Assembly: GCF_021018805.1 (NCBI RefSeq)
Contig: NC_086256.1
Coordinates: forward strand, 10,358,032 to 10,422,031
Source of the DNA: Prinia subflava
Lineage: Eukaryota > Chordata > Aves > Passeriformes > Cisticolidae
DNA length: 64,000 nucleotides
Direction of reading: 5' to 3'
Shown: positions 52,780-64,000 of the stretch, one piece after another
Numbering within the stretch: position 1 is the stretch's first letter
Layout of the letters: every line of letters starts with the position of its first letter
Position numbers and translations under genes: made by a program
Notes under the pieces: model-generated
Seen by the model: the letters and a program-made list of their open reading frames with translations, nothing else
What the model was told of the DNA's origin: nothing
The model's database searches: none

Positions 52780-53021
52780 ACCCTCTGCTTAAACTGTGGT
52801 TTAAAGATCCTAGTTTTTATATATGCAACTTGACATTTGGCCACATAGAAACATTTACTGCCTGCTTCCACTCAGCTCACCCCATGATCCAGACCCCTTT
52901 ATTCATCATTCACCACCCTTCCAGCCTAGAAACTGTTTGCAAAATTACCAGTAAAAATTTGATATTCTCTTCCAGGTGGAGTTGCATTATGGTATTATGT
53001 TCAATAACAGGACTTTCCCCC
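52780..53021 (-). mobile_element. Old, degenerate CR1/L3-like LINE fragment, antisense
   Basis: On the plus strand the segments gcaacttgacatttggccac, acatttactgcctgcttcca, then gtttgcaaaattacc and tatgttcaataacaggactt appear in the same order as antisense CR1 reverse-transcriptase blocks (gcattactttgcatttatca, then the atctgccattttgttgcc, tctgcaaattttgcc and tatgttgaatagcactggtc blocks). Divergence is high, so the limits are approximate. The fragment lies about 0.7 kb upstream of ST3GAL3 exon 3 in the transcribed strand. Confidence 0.52.
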
Positions 53022-56000
53022 AGCTTTATGCTTATTTGAGACAAACCAAGATTTATTTTGGTGGTAAGCCTCCTGGTTTGCCATCTATTTTCTTGTAAAT
53101 CCTAACTGACGAAGAAAGACTACCAAATTCTATTCCCCTGACCATGGAACAGAATTGGGCAGAGAACTTAGAGACAAATTGCCAATGGGCAAAACACAGA
53201 AAAGAACAAACCACCACAGTAGGATTAATAATTTTATGGCCTGAGAAGCTCTAAACTGACACAGCAATAGCTGAACTACCTTTCATCTTCACCTAAATGA
53301 ATAGACTGAATCCTTTGACATCTCTCTTCGTCACTCAGGTTTCAGACTCATCCCACACTTTTTGCAGAACCACAAAGGCTGCAAAGGTGTAAGACCTCCA
53401 TGCAAGGCAAAAAGCTCAAGCACAAGAAGACTTAGATTGCTGAAAAGAATTTAACCTCCTCCTACATCACCTGAAATTTAGGCAGGCTACAATCACAGGC
53501 ACTGGCAGTTACCATGTTAGAGCTGAAAATAACTTGACACAGGACTGAGCCCTTGGCTTCTCTGCATTTTACATTATCCTGGTGTTTATTTTCCAACTCT
53601 TAAAAATGCAATAAGAAACTGCTAATTTTCAAAATAAACACTGTTGTTTTAATAAAGGACTGTTAATTTGACCAGGTTTTAAAGAATTTAGAAGGTCTGT
53701 GCTGTCTTGGATCCAGCACTATGGTAGTAACACTAAAAAAATTAAAAAGAAGATATTACTAGTCTCAAAACTTACTCCAACAAAAATAAAAATCCATCTG
53801 GACTTAACAACTGCATTTCCCCTTTTGGGAATAAAATTCAAACATCATTATATTATTCTAAATAGCAAGGAGTTTAATTCATTTTAACTGCATTAACTTC
53901 ATTTGCCATCAATTTTAAGGTATCTCTGTGGGGTCCTACTTTTTAAAAACTGTTGAGATTTTTATCAACACAAAGTACTGCTTGGTAGTTAATGTCAAAT
54001 TTAAAAGCTGTTAATTTTTCTGAAAAATATTTTGCATTCAAACATTGCACATGAAATATTAGGACTTATCTAAGAATGGCTGAAAAGCACTGCAAGCACC
54101 AAATTAATAACATTATCACAACCCACAAAAATAGTATAATGTTTCATTCCCTCAACTGAGAACATTATCTTCCTCATATTAAAAAAAAACAATTTACAAG
54201 CAGATTAAGAGCTCCCTTCTCCAATAGAGTTCTTCATGCTACTATTAGCTTCAACTAATCAAATTCACTACGAACAACCTGTATTATAGTCAACTCCCCC
54301 TTGACCTCCAGAAGTAATTTCACAAAGCATAGATCTTTATTAAAACACCGTGTTTATTTCATGTATTAACATTCCAAAAGTGAAGAAACTATAAACCTGA
54401 AGAAAACTGAGAAGATAATGTCACCTTTCTTTTATCCAAATAGCTACTCACATCCAAATTCAGAGCTACAGGTTATTTCTGTCACAAGTTGATGGAGATA
54501 AGCATTTCTTTGAAGCAAGACAGATTTACTTGCATATACACTGAGTTCTGCTCCCACAAACATAAGAAGAAAAGTTCCTTTGCTTCTAGTTTCAAATCTC
54601 TTCCAGTCATCTCTTAGTTCAAAATCCTCCTGACTTTCTAGGGGGTCTTTTTTGCTGAAACTAAGTGGCAGCTCTGTCTGTGCCCAGTGCCTCTCCCCAA
54701 GCTCCTGAGCGTGTTCTACCTTTCAAAAACAATCTTCAAAGGCTTTATCTTTCAAAACTTATTAAGATACAATGTAAAACACAGCCATTTACATGCACCC
54801 TCGCTTTAGGTGCCAGAAAGTGTTCGTGCCTGAAGGAGCAGTCCCAACCTTTCAGATACCTACTTCCATAAAGAAGTTTAAATGTTTTTCCTCCTGCCTT
54901 AACTGAAGGGCAGCCTTTATGCCGAAATCATGAAATCTGACACACAGTAACTTGCCAATATGTACAGCTTAAGGCTGCACACAACACAGTGCCAGTCTTT
55001 TACATCTGTTTTCATGCTAACTACAATCTTTTTTTTGTGGCTCTAGCAGCTTAAAAAAGAAAAGGAAAAGAAAACCCAAAACAACAAGATATAGCAAAAT
55101 CCAAATGTAATTCTGGATCTTATCCAACCCATCAGAAGAAGTAAAGCACAAGCACTCACTCATTTTAGAAGGCACTCAGTGCCAGGAATAATGACAGCTG
55201 AGACCTCACCAGCCAGATTGCAAAGTTGCTTTGGGTCACTTTGTGTCAACTTTGGGTTAAAGTTGCATTGGGACCTATGCTCTGGGTCACTTTCCCCTCA
55301 CTCCCACCATCCAGTTAGAGCATCACAAACTGGACCAATATCCAAACCTGCCCAATCATCCCTCCCCACAAAACTGTGCTGTGTGGGCTACCTGAATGCA
55401 CTCCATCACAGCCCCCTTGGAGTGTGGGGAGTGTTCTGAGACTCCTTCCACTGTGGTGAAACCAACACAAGGATCCCATTCCATTCAGGATCAAGGAGCT
55501 TGGAGACAGACTCTGCAAAGACCCTCAGTGCTGCTCTGGGAACAAATTTAAACTCAGTTCCAACAATGCTTCATACAGGACCCAGAACTGAATGTACCTT
55601 TGAAGGAACACAACTGGATTTGCACAGATCTGTTCTGTAGTTAAAAAAACAAAAACAAAACACCAAAAGCCAAACCTCAAAAAAACCCACCTGCAAATCT
55701 GTGATGACTGTATTTATTGCTGCACTTACACCACAGTCCAGCTAAGACATCCAGGTACGTGGACTGATTGTATTTCAAGGCAAAGGATGCACTTCAAGTG
55801 TTGCTAACCCCTTACCCTTCTCAGGGCCTGGATAACTGTGCACCACACTCCCCTGCCCCAAGACAGGCAAATTAAATCATCCATCTTGCTGCATATATTG
55901 TGAACCTTAGCTCAGGGCATTTCTGGACACCAAGCAAGTATTTACTGCTACTTCTAATAGGTTGCCGTATCTTTTCCAGTAGTCTGGTTTCTGAACAGAA

Positions 56001-59000
56001 ATATACATGAAGATTTGGATCTTCCCAAATGAATGATGATCCTGAGCCACACACTGCAGATTTGTAGGAGACAAACAAAGCCATGCTGAAAAACATCTGA
56101 AGTTTCATACTCCATGCACATCATAAACATTTAACATGGGTACTGCACTGGAGAGATGTATGGAAACAGCTCTTAAAAGCCAAATTGTGTCAAGTTCTTA
56201 AAATCATGTAGGAGCAAATAAATGGATTCATTTCCAGTACAAATACTGTCCTTACTTTGACTTCATCATTGAAGAAAATGCAATATACAAACCAAAAAAC
56301 TAGCAGTGGTAATACATAATGAGAATAGCAAATATAATCCACATTCAAACAAGAACTGTATATAAACTCTATGTTTATATAAGTGCTGTTTCAAAATTTC
56401 AATTAAGATTTTTTTATAGTAAACCCCTCTGAGAAGCCACAACTTTTTATTGCTTTTTACACATTCTCCCTGCAAGGATTTGTAGATATTTGTCTCAACC
56501 TACGGGAAACCAAAGAAACGGAACCAATAACTTCTCATATCTGTTTGGTTTTTGTTTTTTGTTTTTGGGAGGGGGGATTGTTTTGAGTTAAAAAAAATGA
56601 AAGAAAGAAAAAAAAGAGCAAAACCAGACTTCAGCAATAAAGTAACTTCCCCAAGAAAAACAACATGATTGCGTGCTGCCTTGGAAGTGGTCCTGAGAAA
56701 CCACAAACTGTCAGTCCCACTGGAGTTATAAGAGTTTAATAATAAAGGCTTAACACAGCCTCAATACCACATACCATTACAGCAATACACTCCACAGGCC
56801 AAGCCAAACAGGGAATACGAGAAGACATCACAACATAAGGCTGTGATTTGGCACATGCCTATTCAGACACTCAAGCCCTGAGGTCTGTATTGCTTTCTTG
56901 TATGCATAATCAACATCTCTCATTCCATATCCCTGCTCTCCAGATACTCTGATGGATTCCTACAGAACTACAACCTGTATTTATTAGCATTTAATATAAT
57001 TTATACCTCCAGAGCTTGATCAGAGACTAGATATCCTGCAGAGCTCCATCAGCTGGCCTGGGGGTGGCAACTGCAGTAATATTATCTAACAAAATTTTGA
57101 TCTGGAGTCAGAATGAAAAAAAAAAATAAGGTGCTTCATTTTCATCACAGAATTAGAAGAATATCCTTAAGGGTCTGTCATTCATCTGTCTCCCTTTTTC
57201 TGCTGAGTATTGAAAAGTATAGGATCAAAGATCCCAATAGCCATTAAAATTTATTTTCTATTTGAGATCAATATTCCGGAATGTGACATACCAGAGAAGG
57301 AACATTTAATGCCTGAAACTCTTCATGACTTGCTAACAAAGAGATCAATAACAACAAAAACGATTCTTATGCTTCACCTAGTCAGGAAATGAAGCTCACA
57401 AAAGCAGTGCACTCTCAAAAACAGTCTACTGTCGGGATTCATTTGGCAAGAAGATCTGTCTTAGAACATCTCCTGCCCCAAAATAAAAATACTTTGAATA
57501 AGACCTTCTCTTTATGACTACACAACATACTGGATAATTCTTATATCCAGAGAACTGAAGGGAACAAAATAATTTCAGTTCTGTCTTAGAGATTTCACTT
57601 AGATATCTAAAGCATGAATATCCTTCCTCAGATTCAGTAAAACATAACTGCCTGCACTTAAAAATTCCTTGACTGGGCAACCTTCACTTCCTAACACATT
57701 GTTTTGCATGCTGAAGATGGATTTAGGGAAGGGCTAAGTAATTTACTCAGTTTAATGACAAATGCCATCCTCCTAGCTTATTAAGTATTCTACTTTTGCA
57801 CTGATGCTGGGCTCCCCGTTCCCCCAGCTTGGTCTATTTTGCTTTACTAAGCTCTTTCTTCTGTAGTGCCAAGGATTTCCTACTTGACACCTTTCTTCTG
57901 AACACAGTCAGGTGGCTCTGTGTTAAGGGCACTGGTCACTACAATAACATCTTCTGTGGCACAGTCCAAGGATGTTCCAAGTGACTCTCATCCATCACTT
58001 ACAACGCCAGGCACTAATTAAGACATTGCCTAAGGGCCACACAGCACCAGTGAAGGTCAAAGGAAACACATAGAATACCACTTTTACTGGTAATCTCAGC
58101 TCCTACACTTGTACTCTGTCAAAAACAATCAGTAGTGCTCCCACGTTTAGACACCATAAAGAGTTATGATCTCAAGTGTATTGTTTGAGCAGCATAATTC
58201 TAACATTTTCAATATCTAAGATGAGTAATTACATATAAAGATAACACATACAGAGCACAGGCACACTTCCTAATCACAGATGTGAGAGCTATGAGCAGCA
58301 AATAAAGGGACTGCAAGTTTTGGCAAGCAAAACACATGCAGAGTTTCAGTCCAGTGCTGTCTGAAGCTGATAGGAGACCGAGTTCAAAGTTCAAAATTTA
58401 GTCCCTTTATGGGAAGAGAAAAGTCACTCAGCAACAGGACACATCTTCAGCAACAGGAAACGTCTCATTGTAAAGAACATTTCCAATAAAATCTGGGTTT
58501 AATAAACTGTCATAAAACAAGGCTGCACTAAATCTGAATGCTTGTCCTGTCCACCTGGCTATACTTATTTTGGTACAGAGATGTGGGAATAGGACCTGTG
58601 AAGGAAGATTCATCCTCACTTGAGAACATACATCATTGAGAGATATCATAATAATGGAAATATCTCATTCTTAACAGTAATTCACTTATGCTCTGTACAA
58701 ATTAAAAAGTTTCTGCATTGTTGCTCTAGTCACTAACTGTTTAAGTACAATCCCCATTTACAATGCACACAGTACTAAAGAAGGCCCACAGGTTCTCTCT
58801 CCATTTTGGTGGCTGACCCAAAACACCCATTTTATTGACAGATGACTTCACAGCCAAGCTCAGATCTGAACCCAAATTCCTTGGCCATCCACTCTGTCCA
58901 GACATGAGGTTCCTTCTGTGCTTCAGCCAGCTTCCACACTGGGAAACCTGACACGGAGTGCTGAGGCTCAGCACAAGCTCTGCTGCAGGGAGGGCAGGCA

Positions 59001-59067
59001 CAGCTGGCTCTGAGTGAGTCTCTGCAAACTAAACCACAGCCAACAGGGGTAATTTTGCTATTACCCA

Positions 59068-59125
59068 TGCAGCCCTGAACAAGTCCTTTGATTAAATTGT
59101 TTCTCATCCATAAAAATAAACAATT
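59068..59125 (+). repeat. MIR-type SINE core
   Basis: agccctgaacaagtcctttg, then attaaattgtttctcatcca and taaaaataaa, follows the MIR core order (gaccctgggcaagtcactta, then acctctctgtgcctcag, and ttcctcatctgtaaaatggg). It is the best MIR-like match in the window, with a small deletion between the two conserved blocks. Confidence 0.5.
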
Positions 59126-62061
59126 TGATTTTTTCCAAAGACCCTTGGATAAAAGGCTTGAGAGCTAAGAATGGATATAACAAAGTATTATCACTTGTCT
59201 GGAGAATTAAATGTGGCATCAAGGTCTACTGGTTACATTGTAAACAGAAAAGTCATTCTCTGACACCTCTCAATTTCCTGTCATTTAATTGAATATACAG
59301 CTCTTCGTGATACTGAACTTGAGAGATGTAGTAATATTTCTTCAGGCAATTTTTATGAATTTCATGGAATCTAACCAACCTTTTTACACTTGCTGTTTTG
59401 TGCGTTGCTCCTTTTTCATCAGGACGTTTGTTATGAAGTGGTAAACGAACTGAACAAGAAACAACACTCATGTTCTGAACAGATGTATTTTTAAAATGGT
59501 CTGAGCATGCCAATTTTCTTTATTCAGCAATGAATGAATGGAATGAAAAGATGTGGTGTCCTGCGCCAGCTGGCAAATGCTTCAGAAGGATATTACATTG
59601 CTATTGTCTTCAGCAGCTCCCAAATAACTGTTTGGTGGCAGGAAGGGCTGGTATGTTTTGCTCATAAGATCAGTATTTATTTGAATCTACTGCATAACTT
59701 CTCAAAGCCATGACCAACACGGTGCTTCGCTGAGCGTCAGGGACAGGCAGCTCCTCCGTGTCCATCACAGCTCCTGCTCCAGAGGGAGGCCAACAGCACC
59801 TGCTTCTTACCTCGCTCTTTCCAGAAGAGATGGACAGTTCCCAGAGACAAAGGGGAGATCAAGGTGTTGCAGGCATTCAATGAAGATATACTTGGTTTTG
59901 AGGAACATAACACTAGAGAAGGTATGGAACTTCCATAAAGTCACAAAAACACCCAGGACAAACTCTACCAATAGAGCTGGTATCCAAGAGGTTCTTTTCT
60001 TGACAATGAGAAATCCTTTATAGCTAATGCCAAACAGATTCTCAGTATTTTGAGGAACTCATTATCTCCTAAGCCAAGCCTCATATTTTGGTTTCAATTA
60101 TTACTGTGGTACAGTCAGTCATACTCCCAAATTCCATAGAGGAACATACAATAAATTACCAAACAGTACAATTTCTCTCTTTGAAGATAACAGTCTATGT
60201 GGCAAGACAGAAATGGGTACTGGCAGTTGGGGAATAACACTGCACAGAGAGAATTAATTCTATATTTTCATACTGCAAAAAAGGTATATATTGTTAGCTT
60301 AGATAATATAAAACACAAAGCATTTATCATTTGAAATAAATTGCTTTAGTCTTGTAGCACTTTTTCTAAATATGGACACAGGCTTTTACCTTAATAAAAC
60401 ACAGGTTGTGTCTCAAACTTACATATACTCACACAACTGTCAGAGAACTCTGGAAGGCTGATGCACATGATTTTCTGATTTACATAAATGAAGATGTCTA
60501 CACACAATTAAGGACAACAACTATTTTAACAGACTGGTGTTGGTTTTATATGTACTGGAGCCACTCAATTATTTTTTCCTCTCTTTCCTTCACATGCAAA
60601 ACCCTTCTCCTTTTCCAACTCTCAGGAACCCCTCCTTTCTCAAAAGCAGTAGTACAAATACTTCCATCAGAAAATTTACATTCTTGAGTTGTTTGGAAAT
60701 AGTCTACAACTAATGATATTTAGCTTGTGGTCAAAAGCTTCCTAAAACCTTAAAGCACACAACATTTGGCCCAACTAGCACCATAACCGAAAACAAGATC
60801 CTATGTAGAGTTTTACAGTGAGATTTGTCATCTCTCCTGTCTCTGCCCAGAGCACAAACAAATCACAGGAAGGAGTAAGGCACGAGGTATAAGCATAAAA
60901 CACCTCCTGAATACAGATGTTTTAGAGGCATCTTGTCTAGAAAATGACTGCACTTGAACTTCTTTTGCATTGCAGGCACCTAGATCACTAATTAACATGA
61001 AAGGTGATGCTGAACAGGAAGTCTGCTGGATCCATTTTTCACTTGTATTTTGCAGTTTGGGGTCAGGGGGAAGTTTGTGGCAACTTGTTTAACAGCATCA
61101 CCTCAACTGATTCCAAAATTTGAAGAAATTTCTGGCCCATCAAATCCTAAAACTTAGTAAGCTTCCAAAACGTGCTAAAACTTCCAAACTAAAATTTGAT
61201 TTAAGAGGTCCTACACAGTATGTGATTTTATAGGTAGTGGACATATACAGAGATATGGAGCATGAGTTCTTCCCAAGCTGACTGGCTTGAGGAGCAGCTT
61301 GTCTTTACCTTACTGTCACCCTAACTGGTCTACAAAGAGAATTATGCCTACACAAAAGCCTTCACATCCTAAACCAAACACTGACACAAGCAAATCTGAA
61401 ATAAAGGCGTTCCCAGAGCATCTGCTGACTATGAAAGCACCTATACTCAGAGGGAAAAAAAACCTAATAAAAGCTTCCAAAACAAAAATCACAGTGACTG
61501 AACAAAGGATATATTCTCATTTCCTACTATTTTCTTTTACAGAAGAGTTTGATTTTAATTTAAGAAAAAGTTCATCAAAACATAAGAAAAATAACCCAGG
61601 GATGCACTAAATACTGTCAGTAGTGCCTCATTTCCATGTGCAGAAATTGCAGGACAATGAAAAACTTATTGAAACAGCAGCTGCAGGAGTGGAAGTTGAT
61701 CACCACACACATCACCCAGCCCCTGGACAAATACAGCTGGAGACAATCTAAAGGAAAAGTGTTCCTCCTATCACACCACATAGAAAAATACAATGAATCC
61801 CTTTAAATTAGCACTTGGCAGAGAAATAAACCAGCGACAGAAAAAAAAAACCAAAAACAACCAACCGAAAAAAGCATTAAAATAATTCCAAGGCACCCAG
61901 AAGGTTAAATAAGAAGAAACATTGGTTCCAGTCTAGGATCAATGGAATTAAACTGCTGAGCACCTCCCTGAAGTGTTTCACAAAGCAAGCAAGCCTTTTT
62001 AAAAAAAATCTCATAGGGTAATTTCCAAGTCAGCAGCCACTCTTCTAAGTGGGAAAAGGAC

Positions 62062-62078
62062 AAAAAAAAAAAAAAAAA
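62062..62078. repeat. A17 homopolymer
   Basis: Seventeen consecutive A residues on the plus strand, with no retroposon body recognised next to it. Confidence 0.9.
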
Positions 62079-64000
62079 GATGCCAGTCTCAGCTCCAGCT
62101 ACAAGAACTTTTACTGTCCATGGATAAATTCTGTCAAAAAGATCCTTGTAGTCAGACTGAAGGTTACAGTGACACAAAGCTTCTGTGCAAAACTGGAATA
62201 GGCAGTAAAATACCAGAGAACTGCAGAGAACTGCACTGCATCCAAACATATTGGGTGACCCTATTCAGGAAAGCCACAAAATCTCTTCCATCTTTGCAAC
62301 AAGCAATCAGAATGCCTCTGGAAAACAAAACTAAACAAGAAGACCCACCCCAAAAACAGAAAAAGAAAAAACCCCAACCCACATAAATGGACTACTTTGA
62401 TGAAAATATCGAGACAAGGGATAAGCTTGCTTAAGAACAGTAATCCAGCATCCAGCATAGCAGCATCACTGAAGCATTGATTTTTTTGTTGTTCTTGAAG
62501 ATCCTGTGAAACTGCCAACTCCACCAAAAGCTGAAACTTCAGAAATTAAGAGATGCCAAGAACAACTCCCTTTCTAAGTTAATTTCCACAAAGAAAATCT
62601 ACTGTAATCTCAGAAAGACAAAACTTCCACAGCGCTCCAGTACAGACTCCATTCCTTATTAGCATTTCCAGCCACCTGCTGAAGTATGCTTCCAGCCAGG
62701 ATTTCACAGGCTCACTGGGATTCACAAATTTTAGAGTTTCACCAGTTCTGGATTACTCCACTAGCAGAACGCGTTATAAAAGGCAACAGTCATTTTATTA
62801 ACCTTATTCTAAAACAGCTGCTTCATCTAACACAACTTCATTTGACTGGCAAAAAAACCCCAACAGCTTGATGTTGGCAGGTCTGGGATCAGTTCAGAAA
62901 TGGAAGAAGGCCTTTTCTTGGTTTGTGACAAGTCATCAGTGTTGGCAACTTTTTGGCCCTAAATTTGACTATGAAACTGCCTGCACAACTGAGCAGATGA
63001 TAGGGGAAGAGAGGAGAGGACTAAGGGAAGGGAGATAGCAATGAGTAGGGCATTCCTCAAATAAAGAATATTGCAGAAGCCTGAGACAGCAGTTCACAAA
63101 ACACAAAGGCATGCTGATCACTCAGAAAAGGCAAACTGTGTTGAATGGCTTAAGCTGTTTGGTTTCAAAGTCAGGTTTTGGTTGTAGAGCAAGAGGTCCT
63201 TAGGATTTATGAAGTTTTTAAGCTGTAACAAAAGAGTGACTTTCTCAGGCTGGATAACCTTGACATTCCTTTTAAACCATATTAAAACAAACATGCCCAC
63301 CAGCTCTCCCAAACTAAATCAAGAAATGGCAACACCAACTATAGTAGATGCTATTCACGGCAATACACAAACCTGAGCATCTCAAGGCCAAGGACTCCAT
63401 ATGGAGAAATGCAAGCCAAAAGCAGGATTTAGGGCCAACTTCAAAATTGCACATATGTAAGAGAACTGCAAACACTTCAGGATCCTCACTGCATCCAAGC
63501 AGCTCGTTATCACCAGCCCCAGCCCCACAAGATTTCAGAGAAGGAAATAAAGTTATCAGTTGCAGCAGAGCACTTTTCCACAGCTGGTTTTAATTAAGCT
63601 AATTTGGCAGTAGTGACTGACAGCAAGCAGAGCCTTCCCAAATCACTTTGCAAGCATTTTTGCCAGCAGTTCACCATCTGTGATAACCAGGATTCTTGGT
63701 ACTAACTAGGATCTGTCTGAGGTACAGCATTTTAGAGCTGTGTATCCACCTCACCTTTAAAATCATCTGGTACAGCCACTGCTTACAGGTAACTGGAGAC
63801 ATTGCTTACAGATAATGGGGTGCTGGGAGAAGATGCAGAACTTGAGGAAAGGTATTAGATAAATTCCAGTGAGAAAACCACTCCTGAAAAATCAGATAGA
63901 TCACTTGCCAGAATTGTACCTTGGCCATACTCACGCTACATGAAATACAAATGATCACATAGATATTGAGGAGATTTTGGAGCTGTAACAAACAGAACAG

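Larger units (their letters stand above)
52109..64000 (-). other. ST3GAL3: ST3GAL3 intron upstream of exon 3 (partial)
   Basis: By gene structure this is the 3' part of the intron before exon 3. The exon carrying the start codon and transmembrane anchor was searched for on the minus strand and not found, so it should lie above 64000. The stretch holds an old minus-oriented CR1 piece near 52.8-53.0 kb, a MIR-like core near 59.1 kb, a CpG-enriched patch near 59.7-59.8 kb and A-rich tracts (for example 57117-57127, 61836-61845 and 62062-62078). I see no secure coding exon in the rest. Confidence 0.85.

Noticed and set aside
56715..56755. cccactggagttataag-like string resembling the antisense end of ST3GAL3 exon 2
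   Set aside because: Translation on the minus strand does not give the expected transmembrane and YYSAW-type sequence, and no donor fits. Chance similarity of a few bases.
1..64000. tRNA, rRNA, CRISPR, operon, phage or toxin-antitoxin type systems
   Set aside because: Nothing in the sequence supports them. The splice signals, CR1 elements and intron lengths show vertebrate nuclear DNA.

Overview
The window is vertebrate nuclear DNA, most likely from a bird. It is AT-rich, has no long open reading frames, and carries sauropsid-type CR1 LINE pieces plus a few possible ancient MIR-like scraps. Three short exons with consensus splice sites, tens of kilobases apart, are the only secure coding sequence. 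There is no operon, CRISPR array, phage or other prokaryotic-style system.

The exons lie on the minus strand and belong to ST3GAL3, the Golgi beta-galactoside alpha-2,3-sialyltransferase 3. In transcription order they are 52108-52061 (48 nt), 42711-42669 (43 nt) and 24146-24054 (93 nt). Joined, they read without interruption through the stem region and the start of the lumenal domain, and they closely match the mammalian protein as I recall it. The exon for the start codon and transmembrane anchor should lie above position 64000. The exons for the rest of the catalytic domain, including all sialylmotifs, should lie below position 1. The window therefore holds one end of a long 5' intron (52109-64000), two complete introns (9,349 and 18,522 bp) and at least 24 kb of the next intron.

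Most of the rest is intron. I recognise two plus-oriented CR1 3' ends (about 934-1126 and 3838-4396), three degenerate minus-oriented older CR1 fragments (about 19963-20690, 21481-21680 and 52780-53021), MIR-like cores, short tandem duplications, homopolymers and two clean hairpins.

I found no convincing undescribed system. The most useful leads are the splicing layout of ST3GAL3 (a frame-breaking 43-nt exon between two frame-neutral exons, the first with a weak donor), a set of phase-compatible exon-like segments on the opposite strand at 142-11248, and a CpG-enriched patch with a strong minus-strand donor near 59.8 kb. The last two may be chance and are scored accordingly.
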